Origin: G016756615 sp035556195
GTDB lineage: Bacteria; Pseudomonadota; Alphaproteobacteria; Rhizobiales; Rhizobiaceae
Reading direction: 5' to 3'
Length of the DNA stretch: 64,000 nucleotides
Assembly: GCA_035556195.1 (NCBI GenBank)
Contig: DATMFK010000011.1
Coordinates: forward strand, 124,001-188,000
The notes under the pieces were generated by a model, which saw nothing but the letters and a program-made list of their open reading frames with translations, ran no database searches and was not told the DNA's origin. This document shows positions 33,640 to 41,948 of the stretch, piece by piece. Position 1 is the first letter of the stretch; every line of letters starts with the position of its first letter. A program made the position numbers and the translations under genes.

Positions 33640-34557
33640 TCAGCGGTATAGGGCATCGGCCTCCAGACCCATGCGGATGGATGCCTGGGCTGGAGGCGCC
33701 GACAGCAGCGGCACGCGGTCAGCAATGCGTCCAGCGACGCGCACTATGCGGCGTCCGAGGGGCGACAGCCCCAGGCCGCGAAGACCTAGTCCAATTTGGA
33801 GATCCGTTGGAACGATGTCGACCGCCGCTCGAACCAGGAGATGCTGGAAGGTGCGCAAGGGCCAGGGCATGGCGGGTGCCCGGCGTACGATGTCCAGGAA
33901 CTCGAAGATTATCTCCGATCGCTCCAATCCTGGCCGCATCTCATCGAGAAGCCTTTCCCACTCGGACAGGCTCGTGGGCGCGTTTGTTGCTCCATAAAGC
34001 TCCGCTGCCGTGGCGCCTTCGCCAAATGCCAGGGATCGCTCTTCTGGAGACAGCGGCGAGACGAAACGGTGATAAGCCTCGATGAAGCCATAAGACGCGG
34101 TCGCTTGGACCCAGTTCAACAATCGTGGATCATTGGCCCGGTACGGTACGCCTGAAGGCGTTTTGCCGCGGATTTTCTCGTGCGCCCGCACCACGCCTTT
34201 GATCATCTTCTCGGCCGCGGTGCGAGGTCCATACACCGTCATCATCGCAGCAGCACCTGTTCGGCGCAGACGCGTCACCGCGTCCTTGCGAAAGGAACTG
34301 TGGTCCCAAACTCCACTCCGCACCGAAGGCTCGGCCAGTTCGAGGATAACGGCCGCCACTCCGCCGACGAAAAGAGCAACGGGGTTCTTGAATATTCGCC
34401 AGGACATGGAGTCGGCGTCGACCAGTGCTGCCTCGCCTTCAGGCTTGGAATAGTCGAACTCCAAGCCTGGCGGGGGGGTCAACAATTCGCCGGCCCTCTC
34501 TGAGAGCCTGGCGAAGACGCGGTGGACGAGCGTGAGCGGCACGGTCTCAACTCGCAT
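33640..34557 (-). CDS. MpaB-like (DUF2236) oxygenase family protein
   Basis: A 305-residue protein of the DUF2236 or MpaB/rubber-oxygenase catalytic-domain family. Family features seen are the hydrophobic N-terminal helix after SMSWRIFKNPVALFVGG, DHSSFRKDA, a VHRAHEKIRG-like segment (VRAHEKIRG) and NWVQATASYGFIEAY. In latex-clearing proteins of this fold a heme is bound, but the bacterial short forms have no defined substrate. It starts 117 bases after the ElaB-like gene on the same strand and may share its promoter. Confidence 0.8.
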   Translation of the reverse strand: MRVETVPLTLVHRVFARLSERAGELLTPPPGLEFDYSKPEGEAALVDADSMSWRIFKNPVALFVGGVAAVILELAEPSVRSGVWDHSSFRKDAVTRLRRTGAAAMMTVYGPRTAAEKMIKGVVRAHEKIRGKTPSGVPYRANDPRLLNWVQATASYGFIEAYHRFVSPLSPEERSLAFGEGATAAELYGATNAPTSLSEWERLLDEMRPGLERSEIIFEFLDIVRRAPAMPWPLRTFQHLLVRAAVDIVPTDLQIGLGLRGLGLSPLGRRIVRVAGRIADRVPLLSAPPAQASIRMGLEADALYR

Positions 34558-34674
34558 TCAGGCGACCTAGCCCTGCCGGAAGGCCGCTCGATCCTGTCAG
34601 GTCATAGTCCGGCGCGGCCCCGAGCAGAGGCGTGACATCACTTGTCAAAACAGCAGCGCGTTGGCCGTGCCCGG

Positions 34675-35016
34675 CTAATACCAGCGCCGATGCGAGTCCG
34701 AAGTGGCCTGGCTGAACAGGCAACCGATGGCAAAGCCGACAATGCCACCGACGAACATTGCCGAGGAAACGGTGCCCGGATTCTCCCGGACTGTCTCGGA
34801 GACAGTCTGTGCCTGGCTCCTGAGCGCCTGGGTCGCGCGCGAGGCGCGCTCGGCAGCGCCATTGTACCATCCTCCGGCTTCCTCTGCCGCCTCCTCGGTG
34901 CGTCCCGCCAAGGCCCGGCTGAGCTTGCTGATCTCGCGTTTCATTTGCGCAACTTGCTTTTCCAGGGCCTCTTGTGCCTGCGTCGTCTTCTCCGGGATGG
35001 TGTTGTCGTCCGCCAT
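34675..35016 (-). CDS. ElaB/YqjD-like (DUF883) membrane-anchored protein
   Basis: A 113-residue protein with a long N-terminal helix that looks like a coiled coil (AQEALEKQVAQMKREISKLS), a linker ending in VRENPGTVSSAMF, and a C-terminal membrane anchor (FVGGIVGFAIGCLF). This is the ElaB/YqjD pattern; in E. coli such proteins are stationary-phase, inner-membrane and ribosome-associated. AAAGGA precedes the ATG. A near-consensus EcfG-type promoter lies 55 bases upstream, consistent with stress control. Confidence 0.8.
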   Translation of the reverse strand: MADDNTIPEKTTQAQEALEKQVAQMKREISKLSRALAGRTEEAAEEAGGWYNGAAERASRATQALRSQAQTVSETVRENPGTVSSAMFVGGIVGFAIGCLFSQATSDSHRRWY

Positions 35017-35070
35017 TTCGATCGATCCTTTCGGCTGGTGAAGGGCAACCTTGATGGTGTGCGGGCTACT

Positions 35071-35095
35071 AACGCGCTGAGACGATAAGAGTTGC
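35071..35095 (-). promoter_or_regulatory. Near-consensus EcfG-type promoter of the ElaB-like gene
   Basis: On the minus strand GCAAC (35095-35091), 16 bases, then CGTT (35074-35071). One base of GGAAC differs. Confidence 0.4.
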
Positions 35096-35296
35096 CGAAG
35101 CGGTTTCGTCACACGAGCGCCGCCGAACCGTTCGGGCAGGGCGCGCACGCTACATTCCGCCAGTCGTTGCCGCGCGCGTGATTTTCTTGGCCCACGCGAA
35201 CCTACCGCGCGCAAGGAAATACCGCGCCAGGAAACAAATGAAACAAGTCGAGCAAAACTTCTGAAACAGCAGTGCCCTAACGTTAGTGGAAGATGT

Positions 35297-35313
35297 CGAC
35301 AAAATATTTGTCG
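35297..35313 (+). promoter_or_regulatory. Hairpin before the homocysteine methyltransferase gene
   Basis: CGACAAA (35297-35303) pairs with TTTGTCG (35307-35313) around ATA and stops just before the GGGGAAG ribosome binding site. It could be a protein operator or a translational element. Confidence 0.35.
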
Positions 35314-35323
35314 GGGGAAGAGT

Positions 35324-36268
35324 ATGTCGGGCTATGAACGTCAGCTGCCGCAGCTCGGTGGCGAGATATTTCTAAGCGATGGTGGAATCGAGACGGCGCT
35401 GATCTTCCAGGAGGGTCTTGAACTGCCTTGTTTCGCAGCCTTCCATCTGCTTCGGGACAAGGAAGGTACCGCAGCCCTGCGCAATTACTACGCTCGCCAC
35501 GCCGCGGTCGCGCGCGACAACGGCCTAGGATTCATATTGGAGAGCGCGACATGGCGGGCGAGCCCCGCCTGGGGCGAAAAGCTCGGCTATTCGCCCGCAG
35601 AACTCGACGATGCCAACCGCAAGGCGATAGCCCTTCTCCACGAGCTCAAGCGGGAATTTGAAACCGAGCGTTCCCCCATGGTCATCAGCGGCTGCGTCGG
35701 GCCGCGCGGCGACGGCTACGATCCGCGAAAGCTCATGACGCCGCAGGAGGCCGAGACCTATCACGCCCGGCAGATCGGCGTCTTTGCAGCCGCCGGCGTC
35801 GATCTCGTCACCGCAATTACCATGACGAATGTCAGTGAGGGGATCGGTGTCGCACGTGCCGCGCAGGCCGCCAAGCTCCCGGTGGTGGTCTCGTTCACCG
35901 TCGAGACGGACGGCCGTCTGCCGACAGGCGACAGCCTGAAGGAGGCGATCGAGGCAGTCGACGCAGCGACCAACGCGAGGCCGGCCTACTTCATGATCAA
36001 CTGCGCTCACCCGACCCATTTCGCGCGCCAGCTTCGTTCCGGTGGGACATGGGTCGACCGCATCCGTGGCCTGCGGGCAAACGCTTCGGATCGTAGTCAC
36101 AAGGAACTCGACGAGGCTACGGAACTCGACGCAGGCGACCCGGTGGAACTCGGCAGCCAATATCGCGCATTGCGAGAGCGCTTTCCGAAGATCAATGTGC
36201 TAGGCGGCTGCTGCGGCACCGATGAACGGCACATTGAGCAAATCTGCTTCGCCTGCACCGAGCGATGA
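35324..36268 (+). CDS. Homocysteine S-methyltransferase family protein
   Basis: A 314-residue zinc-dependent methyltransferase barrel. The zinc cysteines are present in MINCAHPTHF and the terminal GGCCGTDERH; the N-terminus has the expected LSDGGIET. Family members move a methyl group from S-methylmethionine or a betaine to homocysteine, forming methionine; the donor here is unknown. GGGGAAG precedes the ATG. A small hairpin sits immediately upstream. It has no EcfG-type promoter and stands alone. Confidence 0.88.
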   Translation: MSGYERQLPQLGGEIFLSDGGIETALIFQEGLELPCFAAFHLLRDKEGTAALRNYYARHAAVARDNGLGFILESATWRASPAWGEKLGYSPAELDDANRKAIALLHELKREFETERSPMVISGCVGPRGDGYDPRKLMTPQEAETYHARQIGVFAAAGVDLVTAITMTNVSEGIGVARAAQAAKLPVVVSFTVETDGRLPTGDSLKEAIEAVDAATNARPAYFMINCAHPTHFARQLRSGGTWVDRIRGLRANASDRSHKELDEATELDAGDPVELGSQYRALRERFPKINVLGGCCGTDERHIEQICFACTER

Positions 36269-36385
36269 GCGTGCAACCGGTGGCTGGCATGCTTTGTGCG
36301 GGACGACGCACAATAGTGGGGAACGCGCTGTTATAGGGTCGCAAAGATAAGTCCCGTACCGGTCTAAGCAGTCACTCGATCGGCT

Positions 36386-38212
36386 TCAATTCTCCCACCC
36401 AAGGTCAAGAGGAGCATCGACCTCGCAGCTCAGCCCTGCCGGGTCAAAGGTGATCCGGACCTGGCCATTGAGCTGCGCAGCCAAAACACCTTCGATCAGC
36501 CGGGTTCCGAAGCCTCGCCGGCTAGGCACCCGCACCGCTGGGCCGCCACGCTCCAGCCAATGCAATTGCAAGCGTGGAGAAGGTTCGTCCTGAACGCTCC
36601 AGGTGATTGCGACGCGTCCGGAGGGCACCGAGAGTGACCCATATTTGATCGCATTGGTCGTCAATTCATGCAAGGCCAGAGATAAGGCCAGTACTGCGCG
36701 AGGAGCCAGACGTAACCTCGGCCCGCTGATGTCGAAGCGGTCCGATTGATAGGGTGCAAGCGCCTCGCTTATTATGGCGGCCAGATCCGCACCATCCCAA
36801 CTTTCCCTGGTTAGCAGATCGTGCGCTCTGGACAGTGAGAGAAGGCGAGCCTCGAAGATCCGCCGTGCTGCGCTACTGCTTTCGTCGTTGCCGAACGTCT
36901 GCCGCGCTATGGCCTGCACCGTTGCAAGCACGTTCTTCACCCGGTGCTTCAGTTCGCCCATCAGAACGCGCTGCAGCCGTTCGGCTTCCTTGCGCGCAGT
37001 GATGTCGTGCGCGATCTTGGAGGCGCCTATGATGGTGCCGTTCTCGTCACGCACCGGCGACACCGTCAGCAGGACATCGATAAGCCTGCCATCCTTGCAC
37101 TTGCGCCTGGTTTCATGAGGCTCGACGCGCTCGCCCCGGCGGACACGTTCGATAATCGCCGGCTCTTCATCAGGCCGGTCCTCGGGCACCAGGATCGTGA
37201 CCGGCCTGCCGATCATCTCGTCGGGGCGGTAGCCATAGAGGCGTTCGGCACCCCAGTTCCAACTGGTCACCGTCATGTCGAGATCGGTGCTCATGATGGC
37301 GTCGTCCGAAGAGGCGATGATGGCAGCGAGCCGGCGCTGGACCACCTCGGCGCGCTTGCGCTCCGTAACGTCGATCGCCATTTCGACGACCTGCACGACC
37401 TTTCCGGCATGGTCGCGGATCGGCCCGACAGAATTGCTCACCCACGCCAAAGTTCCATCTTTGCGGACATAGCGCTTCTCCTTCACGAAGCTCGCGCCGT
37501 CGGTGACCAGCCTACGGAAGAGCTCGAGGTTTTCCGGCAAGTCGTCGGGATGTGTGATGTCCTGGGTTCGCAGCTTCAACAGCTCGGCCTCGCTGTAGCC
37601 GACGATGTCGCAAAACCGCTGGTTGACCAGCACGAACCGTCCACTTGTATCCGTCTGTGCGATGCCGCCCGTGGCCTGCGCGAAGATCGCCCGAAACCGC
37701 TCTTCGCTTTCCCGCAGGGCGCGTTGTGCAAGAACGCGCTGGGTCGTCTCGCTGACGATACAGAAGACCCCCATCACTTGTCCGGTGCCGCTACTAACCG
37801 CTGAATATGAAATGTCGAAGTAGACTTCTTCGGCGTAGCCGTGCCGCTCGATGTTGAAGGGGCGATCCTTCCCTGAAACAGTCTCTCCGGTCCGCAAAAC
37901 GTGCTGGAGAAGAGGCTCCAGATCCGACCACAACTCACTCCAGCTCTCGCGGGCCGGTCGCCCGAGGGCATGCGGATGCTTGTCCCCGATCGTCGGAGCA
38001 TACGCGTCGTTGTAAAGAGCGATAAACTCCGGCCCCCAGAACAAGACGATCTGGGCATGGGAGGGCAGCATCAGATCGATAGCGGCGCGTAGCTGGTCCG
38101 GCCACTTGGAGGTCGGTCCAAGAGGGGTCTTCGACCAGTCATGCGTGCGGATCAGCCTCTCCATCTCACCCATGAGCTTTGGGAAGTCCTTGATGGTCAA
38201 GCTGATCTCCAC
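36386..38212 (-). CDS. PAS-domain HWE-family sensor histidine kinase
   Basis: A 608-residue soluble kinase with no membrane segments. Three PAS or PAS-like regions span roughly residues 25-160, 165-290 and 293-405. The HWE dimerisation box GELKHRVKNVLATVQAIARQ follows, with the phosphorylated histidine near 423, then the ATP lid HELTTNAIKYGSL, the WLE triad and GFGTRLIEG. I prefer the GTG at 38212 (VEISLT), with GAGGAA upstream, over the TTG seven codons earlier. HWE kinases often feed the PhyR-NepR-EcfG general stress cascade; no response regulator lies nearby. Confidence 0.92.
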   Translation of the reverse strand: MEISLTIKDFPKLMGEMERLIRTHDWSKTPLGPTSKWPDQLRAAIDLMLPSHAQIVLFWGPEFIALYNDAYAPTIGDKHPHALGRPARESWSELWSDLEPLLQHVLRTGETVSGKDRPFNIERHGYAEEVYFDISYSAVSSGTGQVMGVFCIVSETTQRVLAQRALRESEERFRAIFAQATGGIAQTDTSGRFVLVNQRFCDIVGYSEAELLKLRTQDITHPDDLPENLELFRRLVTDGASFVKEKRYVRKDGTLAWVSNSVGPIRDHAGKVVQVVEMAIDVTERKRAEVVQRRLAAIIASSDDAIMSTDLDMTVTSWNWGAERLYGYRPDEMIGRPVTILVPEDRPDEEPAIIERVRRGERVEPHETRRKCKDGRLIDVLLTVSPVRDENGTIIGASKIAHDITARKEAERLQRVLMGELKHRVKNVLATVQAIARQTFGNDESSSAARRIFEARLLSLSRAHDLLTRESWDGADLAAIISEALAPYQSDRFDISGPRLRLAPRAVLALSLALHELTTNAIKYGSLSVPSGRVAITWSVQDEPSPRLQLHWLERGGPAVRVPSRRGFGTRLIEGVLAAQLNGQVRITFDPAGLSCEVDAPLDLGWEN

Positions 38213-38460
38213 GATTGATGTTCCTCGTTTCAATAGTCCTCGGCGAGCGAGCGGTAAACATTATAAGTTAGAACGTTTGGCCTACGGGAGCAGTTGCGGA
38301 CCGACTCCGCGGGATATCTCCGGTCTCGTTTCATGGGAGCAAAATTCAGGCATCTGCGGATGGAAATCACGACAGATTGCACGACTACACGATTGGCTGG
38401 AACCTTGTGAAGACAGTCCGCGTTTGCGGACTGGATTCGACGAAAAGGATGGTTGCTTTG

Positions 38461-38670
38461 ATGAGGCCGCTTATCTCGGAGCGGGCGGTCAACGATTTTG
38501 GTTGGGCGCTTACCTTCTTGTTTCTTCTGGTCGCCGTCGTCGCCAGTGTCGTTGCGGGGTCGCTCGCATGGGCAAGGTCCAGGCGCGACGATGATGGTTT
38601 CTCGTTCTCGTTCTATCGCGTTCCGGATTCCCGACTATCGGCTGTTGACGCACGCTCTGCTAAAGGTTGA
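38461..38670 (+). CDS. Possible small single-pass membrane protein
   Basis: A 69-residue frame whose central part (FGWALTFLFLLVAVVASVVAGSLAWA) is a convincing transmembrane helix followed by a basic stretch. AAGGATGG lies before the ATG. No family is recognised and codon usage is unremarkable, so it may be a chance frame. Confidence 0.35.
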   Translation: MRPLISERAVNDFGWALTFLFLLVAVVASVVAGSLAWARSRRDDDGFSFSFYRVPDSRLSAVDARSAKG

Positions 38671-38871
38671 GCCCAGGGCTCCTAGCCGGCGCACTTTGTC
38701 TGGGAGTACCATTCAGGCAGTTCGGGGAATTTTGGCAATGCCAGAATAAAGCGTGCGAATGGATGTTCGTCTTTTCTGTCCCTGCAAGTTCCGGAGCGTT
38801 TCGTTTATACTAAGCTTCTGACATACTGTTATTTGTTTCGCCATCATTGAGATCCTTGGGTTGACGCCAGT

Positions 38872-38896
38872 GGAACCAGTCCGTTCAGGCTCCGTT
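38872..38896 (+). promoter_or_regulatory. EcfG-type promoter of the phage-family protein gene
   Basis: GGAAC (38872-38876), 16 bases, then CGTT (38893-38896), a consensus match. The GTG start is at 38926. Confidence 0.65.
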
Positions 38897-38925
38897 TCTC
38901 TATGTCTTCATCAAAGGAGGATCCA

Positions 38926-39201
38926 GTGAAGTTCATTGCCAGGAGTGATGGGTCGACGATCGAGGCCTTCCAATGGACCGCCGGGCCCAACCAGGCGGAG
39001 GAACCCGAGTGGATCCTGGCCAAGATAAGAAGCGGCCACGTCCGGATCATCGATTCCCAGACACCATTGCTGACCATGGAGATCGACAATGGCGGCGTGG
39101 TGCGTGTCGCTGAACTCGACGACTGGATCGTCCGGGATCGCGACGACAACGTGCTTCCCTTCCGCCCGGATGTGTTCGAGAGACATTATCGGAGAGCTTG
39201 A
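38926..39201 (+). CDS. Small protein of a phage-associated family
   Basis: A 91-residue protein. The opening KFIARSDGSTIEAFQW and closing LDDWIVRDRDDNVLPFRPDVFERHY closely follow the pattern of a small family common in tailed phages and prophages, where the start is (K)KPVVIEAFQW and the end GDWIIRG...FYPCKPDIFE.TY. I choose the GTG at 38926 because AAAGGAGG lies five bases before it and the promoter fits; an upstream ATG at 38902 lacks a site. Function is unknown. It appears to be a phage gene recruited under EcfG control. Confidence 0.65.
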   Translation: MKFIARSDGSTIEAFQWTAGPNQAEEPEWILAKIRSGHVRIIDSQTPLLTMEIDNGGVVRVAELDDWIVRDRDDNVLPFRPDVFERHYRRA

Positions 39202-39240
39202 ACCAGCGACACCGCCCGGCATGCGGCGGCCAGACGCCTG

Positions 39241-39792
39241 TTAATCGCCGTTCTCCGGATTATTGCCCACTGACAATCGCCGCCGGCGGTGGGCTTGTTT
39301 GCCAGCTGCGTCCCCTCCGTCGTCCTCTCGCGCCGAACCCGCGTGCTTTTCGACGATGACGCTCAATCGCTGGTAGACGCCAAGGCCGACGATCAGGGCG
39401 ACGCCGCCGAAAAGCGCAAGAGTGGGGTATATCATTGTGCGCAGATCTTCCTTGCTCGCCTCGAACATCGACACGAGCGATTCCAGGAATACCGCGGTCG
39501 CAATCGTAGAGATGAACTTGGTCATGCTGCGTCTGGCTTCGCCAGGCTGCCGCATCTCGCGCGCGCGAATGGCCTCTTCCTCGAACAGGTATTTTCCGAC
39601 GTCGAATACGGCGATGGCGATGATCGTGTAGCCAACCGCTTCCAGAAGAGTCGAGCCGATATCAACCCCGTCGGCGCGAAACGCTCCCCACACCTGGCTG
39701 CCTGCGTAGAGGATCAACAGGCTCGCCAGCAGCATCAGCGCGATGCTTGTGACGGCAAAGACGGTCCTGCTTACGAGCTCGAACACGGGCAT
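39241..39792 (-). CDS. Predicted three-helix membrane protein
   Basis: A 183-residue inner-membrane protein with three strong hydrophobic segments (about residues 10-35, 50-70 and 122-140) and a basic, probably cytoplasmic C-terminus. Between the first two helices and the third lies an acidic-basic amphipathic stretch (FEEEAIRAREMRQPGEARR). I do not recognise its family. The frame continues upstream, but the ATG at 39792 is the first sensible start. It lies downstream of two DUF982 genes on the same strand and may share their transcript. Confidence 0.7.
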   Translation of the reverse strand: MPVFELVSRTVFAVTSIALMLLASLLILYAGSQVWGAFRADGVDIGSTLLEAVGYTIIAIAVFDVGKYLFEEEAIRAREMRQPGEARRSMTKFISTIATAVFLESLVSMFEASKEDLRTMIYPTLALFGGVALIVGLGVYQRLSVIVEKHAGSAREDDGGDAAGKQAHRRRRLSVGNNPENGD

Positions 39793-39893
39793 CCGGCCCC
39801 CAGCAAGTTCCCTCGAAGTGCTTGGGACCCTCCCGAAAACGAAGGTGGTCGGCTCGCCGGTGCCGTCGTGACGTCTCCTCCTTTGTCCGGAGC

Positions 39894-40172
39894 TTACCTG
39901 CGGCGGATGACTTCGACCTTCCGCGACGGGGTTGCTGCCAGCATATGCGCTTCCCGCGCCGCAGCCACCAGCGCGCGACGCGCCTTGGCCGCGGGTTGCC
40001 AGCCGTCGATTGCGTCGCGGCAGATCCTCAACGCTGCCCGATATTTCGGGCCCGGCCGCGCGGGTCGGTGTTGAGATAGGAACTCTATTCCCTCCCATGC
40101 GCTCGCCACGATGCGGCGGTGAGCCGGATCAAGCGATATTTCCACAGGGGTAGGGAACGGACGGTCGCTCAT
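39894..40172 (-). CDS. DUF982 domain protein
   Basis: A 92-residue member of the DUF982 family, with the usual short N-terminal strand region, a central LRICRDAIDG in place of ALELAMG, and the closing ARRALVAAAREAHML. GGAGGAA precedes the ATG. It starts 63 bases after the next DUF982 gene upstream, so they are probably one transcript driven by the promoter at 40522-40546. Confidence 0.8.
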   Translation of the reverse strand: MSDRPFPTPVEISLDPAHRRIVASAWEGIEFLSQHRPARPGPKYRAALRICRDAIDGWQPAAKARRALVAAAREAHMLAATPSRKVEVIRRR

Positions 40173-40235
40173 CTTCTTCCTCCGATGGTCTGAAGGCTTT
40201 GTTCAGGGTCTGAAACGAGAGCTTGGCGCCGGGCG

Positions 40236-40493
40236 TCATGTCCCGGCGGATGTGGGATATGGAAGCAGGATGTCCGCCTCGCGAGCCGCGGCAACGAAAG
40301 CTGCGTGTGCCACGCTCGCCGTTTCCCTGCCGCTCGCTACCAAGAGGGATATGGCGCAGGCGTCGGCATGGCGCGGGCCGCGAAAGGTTGGCCATCGCTT
40401 CAGGAGAAACTCCGCGGCACTTTCGGCATCTTCCACAAGAATCGATCGAGCTGCGTCGCTGACCGCCACAGGTTGTGGGAATCGGTTGTTCAA
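40236..40493 (-). CDS. DUF982 domain protein (TTG start)
   Basis: An 85-residue DUF982 protein: PQPVAVSDA at the start, LLKRWPTFRGPRHADAC in the centre and AHAAFVAAAREADILLPYP at the end. The TTG at 40493 is the likely start because GGAGG lies six bases upstream and a consensus EcfG-type promoter 29 bases upstream. Its sequence is well diverged from the other two copies here, so the three are paralogues rather than a recent duplication. Confidence 0.8.
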   Translation of the reverse strand: MNNRFPQPVAVSDAARSILVEDAESAAEFLLKRWPTFRGPRHADACAISLLVASGRETASVAHAAFVAAAREADILLPYPTSAGT

Positions 40494-40521
40494 ATCGGGC
40501 CTCCATTCGCGGCGAGGGCCT

Positions 40522-40546
40522 AACGCCCAAGGAGGTGCATGGTTCC
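40522..40546 (-). promoter_or_regulatory. EcfG-type promoter of the DUF982 pair
   Basis: On the minus strand GGAAC (40546-40542), 16 bases, then CGTT (40525-40522), a consensus match. Confidence 0.65.
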
Positions 40547-40996
40547 AGCGAACAACAAAATCCCTCTGCCATGCCTTTCAATAGCACGGCCGCAGCCCCG
40601 TTCTAACCACATCATTTGGGCGACGCGGGGTAAATCTATTGTCTAGACGGAGTAGTTCTTGCTGTAGTGAAATTGATTCTGGAAGTGCTATCCCGATTTT
40701 ATTGGGAGATCGCGCAGAGAGAATTTTCGGATTTCTCTGCCGTCCCGTCTCCGACACTTGCCAAGGCCGAATGGAAGGCGGAGGGCGAATTCAGAATATA
40801 CAGGGGAGCTAGAGCATCTCCGTTCATCTTTGAAGCACGGAAATGCTTTAGCTCATCCCTTATGCGTAGTTCCGGACATGACCGGTTCCGACCGTCCCGG
40901 AATTGATCCCGGAAAAGTTCTGGTGCCGCTGGATTGCGAGGATCGCCTACGAGTTCCGATCTGTTCTAGGCGAACCGCGAAATCGCGAGGGGTCGC
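40547..40996. other. Intergenic region, AT-richer, holding a small inverted repeat
   Basis: No credible gene. A GTG-started frame at 40667-40906 has no ribosome binding site and no family resemblance. The one structured element is the inverted repeat at 40807-40853. Confidence 0.5.
40807..40853. repeat. Imperfect inverted repeat (intergenic element)
   Basis: AGCTAGAGCATCTCCG (40807-40822) matches the reverse complement of 40838-40853 at 14 of 16 positions, with a 15-base loop. The motif resembles GAGCATTTCCG-type repeats scattered in rhizobial intergenic DNA. Confidence 0.55.
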
Positions 40997-41233
40997 CTAT
41001 TCGGCGGCCTCGAGATGCTGCCCCGGGCTGCTCGCAGCAAGGAGGCTCAGGAGTTCGCTTCGCGAGAGCTTCATTGTGTAACGATACTGCGACTGGCCGT
41101 CATAGATACCCAAGGCACAGAAGGAGAGGGAGACCTCGTCACCTTCCGACGCAATCTCCTCCTTCCCGAGCGGCTGATTGAATATCGTCCGCTCGTTGCC
41201 TGGACGCTTCGCCGGTCCAACATGAATACGCAT
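40997..41233 (-). CDS. Small hypothetical protein
   Basis: A 78-residue soluble protein. The middle (GDEVSLSFCALGIYDGQSQYRYTMKLSRSELLSLL) reads like a short beta-strand and helix domain, more protein-like than a chance frame. The ATG at 41233 has only a weak GGGG upstream. No family, promoter or partner is recognised. Confidence 0.45.
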   Translation of the reverse strand: MRIHVGPAKRPGNERTIFNQPLGKEEIASEGDEVSLSFCALGIYDGQSQYRYTMKLSRSELLSLLAASSPGQHLEAAE

Positions 41234-41657
41234 GGCACACCCCGCTACATTGCCACCTTTGGATGCGCAGGGGAGACGTGTGGGAGTTTTGGGCATGGGG
41301 GCATGCCATAGGCTCCGCACAGACGTCTCCGCCTGCGTCGCGAGCCCAGGCCGGATGAACTGCCCCACACAACCTGGTTGCATGGAGCCCACGTACATCT
41401 GAGCAAAACCTATGATTGCGATCTAGCAAGCTCTGTCAAGCTTATTGATCTGGAGATGCTTTCTGTTTTATGGAATTTCCTGAGCGTAGTGCTCTATTTA
41501 TCACGAATACGTGATGTACATGGTGCCATCTTGCAGATGCGCTTCCGGGCACCACGCGCTGAAGCATGCTGCATGATTGAGAGATTTGCGCGAGATGCTT
41601 TAGCTGTTGTTTCTTGGATGTGGATTGCCCATTCCGCCCGTCTCGGGGCGATATGCA
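41234..41657. other. Intergenic region with no recognisable gene
   Basis: An AT-richer stretch with several short frames on both strands, none with a ribosome binding site or recognisable product. It marks the right side of the stress-gene block. Confidence 0.5.
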
Positions 41658-41774
41658 TCAGCTAGGGAATATCGACCAGACCAGCCAGGCTGCGGCCAGG
41701 GCGAGGATGGCTGCTACCGCCTTTTTCCAGTGGCGCTCGACGATCGTGGGCGCCCGTTCCCAATTATATACCAT
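41658..41774 (-). CDS. Small single-pass membrane peptide
   Basis: A 38-residue protein: a basic amphipathic start (YNWERAPTIVERHWKK) and one transmembrane helix (AVAAILALAAAWLVWSIF). GAAAGGT lies before the ATG. Membrane peptides of this size are common in stress regulons, but no family is recognised. Confidence 0.5.
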   Translation of the reverse strand: MVYNWERAPTIVERHWKKAVAAILALAAAWLVWSIFPS

Positions 41775-41948
41775 GCGTTTACCTTTCGCTGGCGGCCGAC
41801 GGAAGGGTAGGCAACCGCTGCGAACGCCATCCTTGCCGCGTCGACAGATGGCAGGTGATCGCATGTCGCTTTTTAACGAAGCGTTAATCCTAATCCAGCG
41901 ACTTGTGCCGCGGTCGATGGATCGCCGGAAAGCCGGGAGCTCGGAGGA

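Noticed and set aside
35217..35323. Possible SAM or SAH riboswitch before the homocysteine methyltransferase gene
   Set aside because: I could find no conserved core of any SAM-binding class, only a 7-bp hairpin.
40667..40906. A 79-codon GTG-started frame in the AT-richer gap
   Set aside because: No ribosome binding site, no family resemblance, and it crosses the inverted repeat.
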